NCBI GenBank assembly: GCA_934623455.1
Contig: CAKTVK010000073.1
Coordinates: 1 to 9,593, forward strand
Reading direction: 5' to 3'
Length of the DNA stretch: 9,593 nt
DNA from: an uncultured Eggerthellaceae bacterium
GTDB taxonomy: Bacteria; Actinomycetota; Coriobacteriia; Coriobacteriales; Eggerthellaceae
In this document: one piece after another, positions 1 to 7,087 of the stretch
How the letters are laid out: every line of letters starts with the position of its first letter
How positions within the stretch are numbered: the stretch's first letter is position 1
Notes under the pieces: model-generated
Told to the model about the DNA's origin: nothing
The model's input: only the letters and a program-made list of their open reading frames with translations
The model's database searches: none
Position numbers and translations under genes: made by a program

Positions 1-1697
1 ATAAGTACACCGTTGGTTTTGACTCCGAACACATGCCGGCAGATGCTAAGATCGACGAGAACCTGATGGATTACGTGTTGGGTAAATACGACGGCATTCC
101 CAAGACATCCGAATGGGCTTCGAAGATCTGCGGCGTGCCTGTTGATCGAATCACCTGGTTCGCACGTGAAGTTGGTATGAAGAATAAGGTCATGATTCTT
201 CATAACTACGCCATGGCTCGTTGCCACGGCACCGAGATGCTTCCCCAGATGCTGATGGCTTTGGGCGCTATGGGCGGCCATATGGGCAAAAGCGGTCATG
301 CGTGCGGCACCGCGTACAACACGGGCGCTGGCTGGGCTGGTCCTTCGCTGATTAACCCTGGCAAGAACGGGCTTCCTCCTGTTCCGAATCCGGTTAATCA
401 AATCGCACCAGCGGCCCTGGTGTGGGGCCTTATTAAGAACGGCGGCGGCTCGTATCGCCATGTAGGCGATTGGCTGCAGCTTAGGATGTCCATGGGTCGC
501 GACGAAGTGTACCCCGAAATTCATGGCATCTTCCACGAGATTACCGCGCAGCTGCAATCGGGCATCAATATGGCCGAGGGCATTGAGGCTCATCGCAAAG
601 TTGACTTTGTGTTCACGCGCGCTCAATTCATGACCACTAACGCCCTGTATTCCGACATTGTTTTGCCGGTGACAACGGAATGGGAGCGTGTTGGTGGATT
701 TGGCGACTACCCGAACAGGGAAACGATTATCTGCTACACCCAGGTAACCGAGCCGCTTTATGAAGCGAAGACCGACCAGGAAATCGAGCGCTTGTTGCTT
801 GAGGCGTTGGGAATTGACCCCAATACTGTTTATCCTATTAGCGAGAAGCAGCAGTTCTTCAATCAGTTGGCAGGCAGCACCGTGGTTAGCGAATCCAGCC
901 CAACTGGCTTTGGTCCGCTGTTGACCATCACTCAGAAAGACATCGATGAGTGGGGTGTAGAGGGAAAGCCGCAAGAAGGCGTTATTTCGCTCAAGGAATT
1001 CTTGGAGCGCGGCACATATCAGATACCGCGCAAGGAAGGTGACAAGTACGGCTTCATCGGCTTCAAGTCGTTTGTTGATGATCCTGAGGGACATCCCCTT
1101 ACCAGTGCCAGCGGTAAGCTTGAAATTTACTGCCAGGCACGCGCCGACTTGCTGAACAGCTTCAAGTTCAATTCGACTGTGTTCAAACCCTATCCGACGT
1201 ATTTCGTTTCTGAGTTGGGTTACGAGAGCACGTTTGAGAATTGCGATATTAACGGAAAGAAGGGCGAATACCCCTACGTGTTGTACAACCCGCACTATAT
1301 GGGTCGCTCTCACAGCACGTACGGCAACTGCCCTTGGTTGCGTGAAGCTTGGAAGAGCCCCGTGTTCCTTAATGCCTCCGATGCCGCAGAGAAGGGCATC
1401 CAGGATGGCGATACTGTTATGATTTGGACGAAGTACGCCAAGACGTTGCGCAAAGCATGCGTGATGGAAACGCTTGTGCCAGGCGAAGTGGGACTTCCGC
1501 ATGGTGCGTGGGTTGATATTGACGAGAAGACGGGCATCGACCGTGGCGGCGCCGACAACTATCTTATCGGCAACGATATTCCCGGCATGGGCATATCGGG
1601 CTACAACAACTGTAACTGCAATTTCGAGAAATACACAGGTACGCCTCTTGAGGATGATTATCTCCAGCCGCAGCGTATCTTCTCGTTTGAAGCGTAG
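1..1697 (+). CDS. DmsA-like molybdopterin oxidoreductase catalytic subunit, 5' partial
   Basis: This is the catalytic subunit of a DMSO-reductase-family enzyme, which holds a bis-molybdopterin guanine dinucleotide cofactor and reduces (or oxidises) a small substrate at molybdenum. The frame is open from base 3 and reads KYTVGFDSEH before the first ATG at 33. That ATG is therefore internal, and roughly 300 N-terminal residues lie outside the window, including any Tat signal, the N-terminal Fe-S motif and the Mo-ligand residue. Remembered E. coli DmsA matches throughout: KYTVGFDSEHMPADA versus KYCVGYDEKTLPADA, ALYSDIVLP near 640-665, HYMGRSHSTYGN near 1290-1330, and a C-terminal pterin dinucleotide-binding domain from about 1270 with GAW near 1504 and RGGADN at 1541-1558. 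The gene ends at TAG 1695-1697, 17 bases before the Fe-S subunit gene, so the two are co-transcribed. The substrate cannot be read from this fragment; Eggerthellaceae carry many paralogues with different substrates. Confidence 0.93.
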   Translation, partial: KYTVGFDSEHMPADAKIDENLMDYVLGKYDGIPKTSEWASKICGVPVDRITWFAREVGMKNKVMILHNYAMARCHGTEMLPQMLMALGAMGGHMGKSGHACGTAYNTGAGWAGPSLINPGKNGLPPVPNPVNQIAPAALVWGLIKNGGGSYRHVGDWLQLRMSMGRDEVYPEIHGIFHEITAQLQSGINMAEGIEAHRKVDFVFTRAQFMTTNALYSDIVLPVTTEWERVGGFGDYPNRETIICYTQVTEPLYEAKTDQEIERLLLEALGIDPNTVYPISEKQQFFNQLAGSTVVSESSPTGFGPLLTITQKDIDEWGVEGKPQEGVISLKEFLERGTYQIPRKEGDKYGFIGFKSFVDDPEGHPLTSASGKLEIYCQARADLLNSFKFNSTVFKPYPTYFVSELGYESTFENCDINGKKGEYPYVLYNPHYMGRSHSTYGNCPWLREAWKSPVFLNASDAAEKGIQDGDTVMIWTKYAKTLRKACVMETLVPGEVGLPHGAWVDIDEKTGIDRGGADNYLIGNDIPGMGISGYNNCNCNFEKYTGTPLEDDYLQPQRIFSFEA

Positions 1698-1714
1698 GGA
1701 AGGGGCGCAGACGC

Positions 1715-2296
1715 ATGACCAAGGTCGGATTTTATTTTGATATGGCGAAATGCATAGGCTGCCGCGCCTGCCAGGTTGCGTGCAAAGACAAGAATCGCCT
1801 TGAAGTGGGTTATCTTTATCGCGAGGCCCATACGTACACGGTGGGAACGTTCCCTAACGTGAAAGCGTTCAGCTATTCATTTGGTTGCAACCATTGCGAT
1901 AAGCCTACTTGTTTGGATAATTGCCCGACGGGTGCCATCTACAAGGCGGATGACGGTACGGTAATTCAGGATAAGACAAAGTGCATCGGTTGTCGTATGT
2001 GCGTTATGTCTTGCCCCTATGGCCAGCCGCAATACTTCCCTGACGAGGGTGTTTCTGGAAAGTGCGATGGTTGCTACGGCCTGCGCAAAGAGGGCAACCA
2101 GCCTGCGTGCGTGGCGTGCTGCCCGAACCGCGCATTGGACTTTGGCGACATCGATGAGCTGCGTGCCAAGTACGGATCCAACCTGGATGGAGGAAGCATT
2201 GTCGTGTTGCCGTCACCGGATCTGACGAAGCCGAATGTTCTTATCAGGACGAAAGAAGCTGCCTTTGATGCAAGCGCTCGTGAGTTGAAATGGTAA
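1715..2296 (+). CDS. dmsB: DmsB-like four-cluster [4Fe-4S] electron-transfer subunit
   Basis: This 193-residue protein is the electron-transfer partner of the upstream molybdoenzyme. It has four cysteine sets: C13, C16, C19, C23; C58, C61, C66, C70; C90, C93, C96, C100; and C117, C120, C132, C136. Sixteen ligands in four ferredoxin-type sets is the DmsB/NrfC/PsrB arrangement, which passes electrons to the molybdenum subunit. C135 is an extra cysteine next to the last ligand. No signal peptide is visible, as expected for a subunit exported or retained together with its Tat-dependent partner. The ATG at 1715 is preceded by GGAAGG at 1698-1703, which overlaps the end of the upstream stop codon. 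The length is close to E. coli DmsB (about 205). The gene symbol is given by family; the true substrate is unknown. Confidence 0.93.
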   Translation: MTKVGFYFDMAKCIGCRACQVACKDKNRLEVGYLYREAHTYTVGTFPNVKAFSYSFGCNHCDKPTCLDNCPTGAIYKADDGTVIQDKTKCIGCRMCVMSCPYGQPQYFPDEGVSGKCDGCYGLRKEGNQPACVACCPNRALDFGDIDELRAKYGSNLDGGSIVVLPSPDLTKPNVLIRTKEAAFDASARELKW

Positions 2297-2325
2297 GTTG
2301 ATTTTCGGAAGTGTTTAGTTTTGCG

Positions 2326-2356
2326 GTCGCACCACATGCTTGGCGTGTGGTGCGGC
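2326..2356 (+). promoter_or_regulatory. Strong intercistronic hairpin between dmsB and torD
   Basis: GCACCACA at 2329-2336 pairs perfectly with TGTGGTGC at 2346-2353. The stem extends inward through a T-G wobble, G-C and C-G pairs to a 3-base loop at 2340-2342, and outward through C2328-G2354. No T-tract follows, so this does not look like a standard intrinsic terminator. It may be an RNA processing or stability element that sets chaperone output below that of the enzyme subunits. That role is inferred. Confidence 0.6.
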
Positions 2357-2412
2357 TCGATTTGCGGATTGATTCCGCTTGCTGCAAGAACGCGATGTAA
2401 GGAAGTGCCAAT

Positions 2413-3177
2413 ATGACAAACCGTGAACACGAAAGCGAGATTGCGCTGACTCTTGCTCGCCGTACCTATATCTACAATCTGATGCATGTCGTGTTTGGAA
2501 GCGAGCCAACAGGCCAGACCGTAGAGATGATGTTCAGCGAAGATGCTTTCGAAGCGTTTGCCGTGGTAAGCGGATATTTTTCCCAGGAGGGATGCTCGGA
2601 CGGTGCGACGGCGCGCTTGGGTAAGGATGATGTTGCAATTGCTTGTCGCGTTAAAACGGCGGTTGCTCTTTTGGGGAAAGCTCGGGCAGCAAGCTCGGAT
2701 TCTGCTTTTGCGGATGACTTGAGCAGCGATTACGTCAAACTCTTCTTGCTTCCAGGGCCTGCGTATGTGTATCCGTGGGAGTCTCCGTATGTAGGTAAGG
2801 AAAAACTGCTTTTCCAAGAAAGCACGCTTGACGTTCGTTCTTATTATTACGATGCTGGGTTTAAGCTGCAAGCCGAGCGTCGTTCCCCCGATGATCACAT
2901 TGCTGCGATGATGGATTATCTGGGTCGAATGAGCGGTCGAGCATTTGAAGCGTATGCCGACGGTAACGACGAACAAGCGCTTCGGATTCTGAAGACGCAA
3001 CGTGCTTTCTTGTCGAATCACGTTTTGAATTGGATAGGTGATTTGGCTGCTCAGATAGCGGAAAAGGATAAGCGGGCCTATTATGCTGCGTTCGCTGTGA
3101 TCCTGGATGCTTTTGTTCGCTTCGATGATCGATCTACGGAAGAGATTGTTCGGGAGCTTGAAGGATGCGCTAAATAG
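2413..3177 (+). CDS. TorD/DmsD-family molybdoenzyme maturation chaperone
   Basis: This 254-residue, probably all-helical cytoplasmic protein belongs to the TorD/DmsD/NarJ family. These chaperones bind the apo-catalytic subunit and its Tat signal, delaying export until the molybdenum cofactor is in place. Diagnostic motifs are the D106-Y with L110-F111 stretch, PGPAYVYPWES at 114-124, PDDH at 159-162 and Q196-x2-FL-x2-H203-x3-W207. The ATG at 2413 is preceded by AAGGAAG at 2399-2405 with a 7-base spacer, which supports this start. It lies 116 bases after the Fe-S subunit gene on the same strand, with a strong hairpin in the gap, so it is probably the last gene of the operon although it could have its own promoter. 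The assigned partner is the DmsA-like protein upstream. The length is slightly above E. coli TorD (about 200). Confidence 0.9.
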   Translation: MTNREHESEIALTLARRTYIYNLMHVVFGSEPTGQTVEMMFSEDAFEAFAVVSGYFSQEGCSDGATARLGKDDVAIACRVKTAVALLGKARAASSDSAFADDLSSDYVKLFLLPGPAYVYPWESPYVGKEKLLFQESTLDVRSYYYDAGFKLQAERRSPDDHIAAMMDYLGRMSGRAFEAYADGNDEQALRILKTQRAFLSNHVLNWIGDLAAQIAEKDKRAYYAAFAVILDAFVRFDDRSTEEIVRELEGCAK

Positions 3178-3241
3178 CGGCTCGTATTACCGCAACTCTA
3201 CGTTGCTTGCGCTTGGGCAGGAGCTTTTCTTCAAATCTATT

Positions 3242-3479
3242 CATGTTGTTGGATTTTGGGCTCCAAATTCGAAGTTAGAGCAGGTTGGAAGTAGGTCAAG
3301 AGCGCAAATCGGGCTATTTTTCGACGAATGCGATCTCTTCAGTGAAGGTGATTTTCTAAAATACCAGTTCACAATTATGTTCGGTTGAGATTGATTGCGA
3401 GCGCGGGCTGCAACTGAAGATTCGACCTACTTCCAACCTATCATAACTTCGAATTCAACCCCGTTTTTTCAACAACCTG
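3242..3479. repeat. 238-bp element with 56-bp imperfect terminal inverted repeats
   Basis: Arms at 3242-3297 and 3424-3479 align without gaps. By hand count 40 of 56 positions are complementary. The inner 32 bases (3266-3297 versus 3424-3455) match at 28, with a single 4-base block of mismatches. The outer ends are CATGTTGTTG and its near-complement. The 126-base centre has no convincing ORF but contains an 8-bp inverted repeat, TCTTCAGT at 3336-3343 and ACTGAAGA at 3413-3420. T6 follows at 3464-3469 inside the right arm. No clear target-site duplication was seen. It could be a MITE-like remnant or a large structured RNA at the end of the torD transcript; I cannot tell which. Confidence 0.65.
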
Positions 3480-3480
3480 A

Positions 3481-3562
3481 CTTTGAAAGCGGGCGACGTG
3501 GGGCTGAATAGGGCCAAACGTCCTTGAAAGCGGCCGCCACGGGGTCGAGCGAGGCTGGATGT
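3481..3562. repeat. Two degenerate 41-bp tandem units
   Basis: Units at 3481-3521 and 3522-3562 both begin with C(T/C)TTGAAAGCGG and agree at 26 of 41 positions by hand count. Thirteen of the fifteen differences are transitions. A third start (CCTTGGGA) follows at 3563 but then diverges. No reading frame is evident. They begin one base after the 238-bp inverted-repeat element ends. Confidence 0.5.
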
Positions 3563-3600
3563 CCTTGGGAAACGCGCGCTGTGTAAAGCCGCATCATTAC

Positions 3601-3676
3601 AAAATCGTTCACAGTTCTTTGTTTTCGGAGGTTTAATCCGTTAAACTTCGATTTTTCGATAACGGTGAACGATTTT
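3601..3676 (+). repeat. 75-bp palindromic element, copy 1
   Basis: Arms at 3601-3616 and 3661-3676 are complementary at 15 of 16 positions, the exception being A3613-G3664. An inner hairpin CGGA 3626-3629 / TCCG 3637-3640 lies within the 44-base loop. The element aligns without gaps to 7088-7162 at 63 of 75 positions, with the first 28 bases identical. It sits in the convergent gap between torD and the UMF1-type transporter gene, 28 bases from a terminator. Confidence 0.85.
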
Positions 3677-3704
3677 CATTGAACTGCCGTTGCCGAATAA
3701 AACG

Positions 3705-3741
3705 AAGGCCGACGACTCAGGTTGACTGAATCGTCGGCCTT
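3705..3741 (-). terminator. Intrinsic terminator of the UMF1-type transporter gene
   Basis: A 16-bp stem at 3705-3720 and 3726-3741 encloses a 5-base loop. The one non-Watson-Crick position is a G-U wobble on the minus-strand RNA but a C-A mismatch on the plus-strand RNA. On the minus strand the stem is followed by CGTTTTATT. Both points favour minus-strand use, about 110 bases past the transporter stop codon. Weak bidirectional activity is possible because TTTCTG follows on the + side. Confidence 0.85.
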
Positions 3742-3850
3742 TCTGCTTGCGAAATGCATGAGCGGCAGGGCTCTTGCTGTTGTGCGCTCCTCTGCAGGCC
3801 CTTGCCAGCATACCGTTGCTGCACTTGCGCTGGCACCCCGCGGCCACGCG

Positions 3851-5083
3851 CTACTCCTTGGGCATGCGAGCTAGGAACACAATACCCACGATGAACAGGA
3901 CTGCAATGGAAAGCACGCCTAAGCTGGCATTCCCCGTGACCTGCGTGAACACCGACATCAGGAACGTGCCCAAAATCGCCGCGTACTTGCCAAAAATATC
4001 GAAAAAGCCGTAGTACTCGTTCGCGTGCTCTTTGGGGATAAGCTTGCCGAACTCCGAGCGCGAAAGCGCCTGGATGCCGCCTTGGAACAGGCCCACAGCG
4101 AACGCCAAAATCCAGAATTCAAGGGCGGAGCGCAGCAAGAACGCCGCGAACAGCGTGATGCACAAGTACGCGAACACTGCAATGCAAAGCATCTTGCGTG
4201 TGCCGAACTTTCCTGCCAGCTTGCCGTATGCAATGGCGGAAGGGAAGGCTACGAACTGCGTCATGAGCAGGGCCAACACAAGTTGCGTGGCATCGATGCC
4301 TAAATCGGTGCCGTAGCTGGTGGACATCTTGATAATAGTATGCACGCCATCGATGTAGAAGAAGTACGCAATCACGAAATACAGCAAGCGCTTGTCCTCC
4401 GCAATGCTCTTAAGCGTGGTGACAAGGCCGCGCATCACTTCGCCCAGCTTAATGCCGGTGCCGTCGTCTTCCTTGTAATTGACCTGATGAACGTTGCGTA
4501 CCAGCGGCAAGCTGAACGCGAACCACCAAACGGCGGTAATCAGGAACGCGATTTTCATGCCGGTAGACATGTTAATGCCGAAATTCGACCCGAACAGCAC
4601 AATCACCAGGCTGGCGATAAACGGCAGGCACGAACCGATGTAGCCCCATGCGTAACCGTGCGAGGAAACCATGTCCAGGCGGTCGTCGCTTTTGGCGGCG
4701 TCAACCAGGAATGCGTCGTAGAAAACCATCGAGCCGTTCAGCATAACAGCGGCAACCACGTATAGAATCAGAAACGGCAGCGCCTGGCTGGGGAACCCAA
4801 GAAGCGCGCAGCAAATCACGCCGATAATGACCGTGCCCATGAAGAATTTCTTCTTGTTGCCCTTGTAGTCGGCCAGGCTTCCTAAAATGGGCATGAGCAG
4901 GGCCAAGATGAGCGATGCGACGGTTTCCGCGTAGCCCCATGCCACCACCACGGACGAGCCGGGTTCGGCAATTGACTTGAAGTAAACGGGAATCAGTGCG
5001 GAAGAAAGAAGGACGAAAGCGGAATTTCCCACGTCGTAGAGGACCCAGCTTTTTTCCTGCTTGGTCATTTTCGTTTTTGCCAC
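3851..5083 (-). CDS. UMF1/Atg22-like major facilitator superfamily transporter
   Basis: This 410-residue inner-membrane protein has about 12 predicted hydrophobic segments and belongs to the UMF1 (Atg22-like) branch of the MFS. Family signatures are WVLYDVGNSAF at 13-23, the loop-2/3 motif GSLADYKGNKKKF at 68-80, YDAF at 122-125, GYAWGYIGS at 143-151, FFYIDGVHTI at 241-250, GGIQALSRSEFGKLIP at 335-350 and GKYAAILG at 365-372. Substrates of bacterial members are mostly unknown, so none is assigned. The start is a GTG at 5083, chosen because AAAGGAG (5089-5095 on the complement) lies 5 bases upstream; the next in-frame ATG would shorten the protein by five residues. The gene is divergent from the phospholipase-like gene and convergent with torD. 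It appears monocistronic, ending at the terminator at 3705-3741. Confidence 0.9.
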   Translation of the reverse strand: MAKTKMTKQEKSWVLYDVGNSAFVLLSSALIPVYFKSIAEPGSSVVVAWGYAETVASLILALLMPILGSLADYKGNKKKFFMGTVIIGVICCALLGFPSQALPFLILYVVAAVMLNGSMVFYDAFLVDAAKSDDRLDMVSSHGYAWGYIGSCLPFIASLVIVLFGSNFGINMSTGMKIAFLITAVWWFAFSLPLVRNVHQVNYKEDDGTGIKLGEVMRGLVTTLKSIAEDKRLLYFVIAYFFYIDGVHTIIKMSTSYGTDLGIDATQLVLALLMTQFVAFPSAIAYGKLAGKFGTRKMLCIAVFAYLCITLFAAFLLRSALEFWILAFAVGLFQGGIQALSRSEFGKLIPKEHANEYYGFFDIFGKYAAILGTFLMSVFTQVTGNASLGVLSIAVLFIVGIVFLARMPKE

Positions 5084-5174
5084 AAGTGCTCCTTTGCAAG
5101 GCTATCGGCCAAATTTACCGAATGGAATCAAAACGGTTAAAAACTGCAATCCACGCGTTTAGGCGTACCTGCTC

Positions 5175-5184
5175 ATTGTATAGT
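5175..5184. promoter_or_regulatory. Possible overlapping divergent -10 boxes
   Basis: In the 247-base divergent gap, the minus strand reads TACAAT (complement of 5175-5180) and the plus strand reads TATAGT (5179-5184). Each resembles a -10 hexamer facing the correct gene. No good -35 box is seen at 17 bases for either, so this is a weak call. The rest of the gap shows no clear operator or riboswitch. Confidence 0.25.
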
Positions 5185-5330
5185 TATGCTCAACAAAGAA
5201 AAAGGACGACTCCGTTTTTTGTCACTTTGATTTTGCACTGTCTTTACGCTTCTTTTGCACGGGAAAAGCGCCAAAGGCATAACATACGTGTCGAAGGCAT
5301 GAAGGCGAAACGGAGTGAAGGGAGAAGATT

Positions 5331-6281
5331 ATGCCTGCCATTATCACTCATGATCTTTTTGGAGAAGCCGTTTACGAAGGCGACGCATATTTTATTGGGA
5401 TTGATCCCGAACAGCGCTTTGCTTTTCTTTTGGGAAATCAGGGTCCTGACCCGCTGTTTTATGCGCGCGCTAATCCGAGCATTTCGGAGTTTTCATCGCT
5501 GGGCAGCATTATGCACAGTCAGGATACCGACAAGGTTTTGATGGCGTTCCATGATGCGCTGGAGACTCTTACCCCTGATGAGAAGCCTATTGGGCGGGCG
5601 TATCTGCTGGGCTTTTTGTGTCACTACCTGCTTGATTCCACGGTTCATCCGTTGGTGTACGCGAATCAGTATGCCATATGCGACGCGGGCGTTGAGGGTC
5701 TAACGCGCAAGAACGGTAGCGAGATTCATGCTGTCATTGAGAGCGAATTCGACGAAGTGATGCTGTTCAAGCGCACGGGCAAAACGGTTGCTACCTTCAA
5801 GCCGTATAAGGAAATCTTGCAGGCAAACGATGAGACGCTCACGATTATCGGCAAGCTGTACTCGTATATGGCGGTCATGGTGTTCCAGCGTAGCATGCAG
5901 ATCGATGTTTTCCGCAAGTCGGTTAAAGCGTTTCGCCTGGTGCAGAGCGTCTTTTACTCGCGTACGGGCATGAAGCGCTCGCTTTTGGCGCGCGTGGAAG
6001 AACTGGCGCGTCCGTATTCGTTCTATCGATCCATGTCGCACCGCGCGCTAGAGGCAACCGAGTGCGAATTCGATAACCACGAAGGCAATGCGTGGGTGAA
6101 CCCCTTTACGAAGCAGCAGTCCACGGCAAGCCTGGATCAGCTTTTTGATCAGGCGAAAGCGCGCGTAGGAGCTGCGTTTGCGCTGTTTGACACCGACGAG
6201 TTCACGCCTGAAGCCGCACATGTCATTACGGGTGGCTTGAATTTCTCGGGCAATCACTTGCCGGGCGAAACGGTTGAATAG
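5331..6281 (+). CDS. Zinc-dependent phospholipase C-like protein
   Basis: This 316-residue protein resembles the zinc-dependent phospholipase C/S1-P1 nuclease-like family found as an uncharacterised protein in many Firmicutes and Actinobacteria. Potential metal ligands are H7, D40 in GNQGPDPLF, H62, H98-x3-D102, H106-P107 and H133-x3-E137-x3-D141; the HxxxD and HxxxE spacing is the family hallmark. The mature fold in secreted PLCs starts at an N-terminal Trp after signal cleavage. Here there is no signal peptide, so the protein is probably cytoplasmic and its substrate is uncertain. The ATG at 5331 has GAAGGGA (5317-5323) upstream with a 7-base spacer. The gene ends one base before a GTG start of the larE-like gene, suggesting translational coupling. 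Hydrolase activity is inferred from family, not shown. Confidence 0.78.
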   Translation: MPAIITHDLFGEAVYEGDAYFIGIDPEQRFAFLLGNQGPDPLFYARANPSISEFSSLGSIMHSQDTDKVLMAFHDALETLTPDEKPIGRAYLLGFLCHYLLDSTVHPLVYANQYAICDAGVEGLTRKNGSEIHAVIESEFDEVMLFKRTGKTVATFKPYKEILQANDETLTIIGKLYSYMAVMVFQRSMQIDVFRKSVKAFRLVQSVFYSRTGMKRSLLARVEELARPYSFYRSMSHRALEATECEFDNHEGNAWVNPFTKQQSTASLDQLFDQAKARVGAAFALFDTDEFTPEAAHVITGGLNFSGNHLPGETVE

Positions 6282-6282
6282 C

Positions 6283-7044
6283 GTGAGTGACGAAGCTGCG
6301 GGTGTTGGTGCTGGTGCCGGTGCTGCAGCTGGTGCCGGTGGTGCCGCCGCTGGTGCGGGTGCGGGCGGGCGCAGCGCGTTCGCGGCGGGGGACGGCGCTG
6401 CGGGAGCCGCCGGTGCGTGCGGCTGCAGCGCAGACGGCAGCACGGATGAGTTCCCCGTGGGCGTGGAACCGCTCGAGGCGTTTTTCGCGCGCGTGCCACG
6501 CTTCGCACTTGCGTTTTCCGGCGGCGCCGATTCCGCCTGCCTTTTGGGCGCTGCGGCAAAAGCGGGCTGCCAAGTGAAATCGTACCTGGTCAAAACAGCG
6601 TTTCAGCCAAATGCCGATGTGGCGGATGCACGGCGTGTTGCCGCTGAGTGGGGTGTGCCGCTTGAGGTTATTTATGCCGATGTGCTATCCCAGCCTGCTA
6701 TTACGGCGAATCCACCCGACCGTTGCTATCACTGTAAGACGTTCATTTTCGGGACCATTAAAAAACGCGCGCAGTCCGATGGTTATCCCGTTTTATGCGA
6801 CGGCACGAACGCCACCGACAACCCGGCGCGCCGCCCCGGCTTTCGTGCGCTGGCAGAGCTGGGCGTTGTTTCGCCGCTGCGTCGTGCGGGGCTCACGAAG
6901 GACGAAGTGCGCGCTCTGGGCAGAAGCGTGGGCGTGAGCTTGGCTGACAAACCGAGCTTTTCTTGCTATGCCGTTCATGCTCCTGCAGGTCAGCCGCTTA
7001 CTAAGGAAGTGTTGCGCCAGGTGGCAGCATCGTTTGGTGCGTAA
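6283..7044 (+). CDS. larE: LarE-like PP-loop ATP-dependent sulfur transferase, C-terminally short
   Basis: LarE adenylates a pyridinium dicarboxylate precursor and donates sulfur to it, making the nickel-pincer cofactor of lactate racemase. Counting from a TTG at 6274, visible motifs are the PP-loop AFSGGADSACLL (80-91), RCYHCK (150-155), DGTN (176-179), RRPG (186-189), SPLRRAGLTKDE (200-211) and KPSFSC (226-231). C231 aligns with the sacrificial Cys176 of L. plantarum LarE. C151/C154 plus C231 could instead make the three-cysteine [4Fe-4S] type. The protein stops about 25 residues after C231, so roughly 75 C-terminal residues of the family are missing; the bases after the stop do not restore them in frame. 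About 60 leading residues are Gly/Ala-rich. The start is uncertain: TTG 6274, GTG 6283 (chosen, one base after the previous stop) or GTG 6457 (V62, weak GGATGAG upstream). LarB and LarC are not in the window, so the real target is unknown. Confidence 0.75.
   Translation: MSDEAAGVGAGAGAAAGAGGAAAGAGAGGRSAFAAGDGAAGAAGACGCSADGSTDEFPVGVEPLEAFFARVPRFALAFSGGADSACLLGAAAKAGCQVKSYLVKTAFQPNADVADARRVAAEWGVPLEVIYADVLSQPAITANPPDRCYHCKTFIFGTIKKRAQSDGYPVLCDGTNATDNPARRPGFRALAELGVVSPLRRAGLTKDEVRALGRSVGVSLADKPSFSCYAVHAPAGQPLTKEVLRQVAASFGA
6299..6372 (+). repeat. Imperfect GGTGCN hexamer tract in larE 5' end
   Basis: The tract is built from many near-copies of GGTGCN and encodes alternating Gly and Ala. It is much more GC-rich than the surrounding DNA. 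Slippage by whole hexamers would keep the frame. Confidence 0.7.
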
Positions 7045-7046
7045 CG

Positions 7047-7065
7047 GCAGGGGCTTGATCCCTGC
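7047..7065 (+). terminator. Weak hairpin just after larE
   Basis: GCAGGG (7047-7052) pairs with CCCTGC (7060-7065) around a 7-base loop, starting three bases after the larE stop codon. The following AGCTGTTTCTCTTG is only moderately T-rich, so this would be a weak terminator. Confidence 0.35.
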
Positions 7066-7087
7066 AGCTGTTTCTCTTGATTCGCAA

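Noticed and set aside
33..35. ATG as start of the molybdoenzyme gene
   Set aside because: The frame stays open upstream to the window edge with clear family sequence (KYTVGFDSEH), so this is an internal methionine.
2074..3021. 315-codon - strand ORF across dmsB and torD
   Set aside because: It is antisense to two well-supported genes and its translation has no recognisable domain.
3107..3388. 93-codon + strand ORF overlapping the end of torD
   Set aside because: It starts inside torD in another frame, has no ribosome binding site, and runs into the left arm and centre of the inverted-repeat element.
3481..3570. Possible CRISPR array
   Set aside because: There are only two degenerate directly abutting units, no conserved repeat separated by unique spacers, and no cas genes.
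3641..3847. 68-codon - strand ORF in the convergent gap
   Set aside because: It spans the terminator and half of the palindromic element and shows no protein-like conservation signals.
6048..6593. 181-codon - strand ORF with Pro/Ala repeats
   Set aside because: It is the antisense shadow of the Gly/Ala-coding hexamer tract and neighbouring coding sequence.
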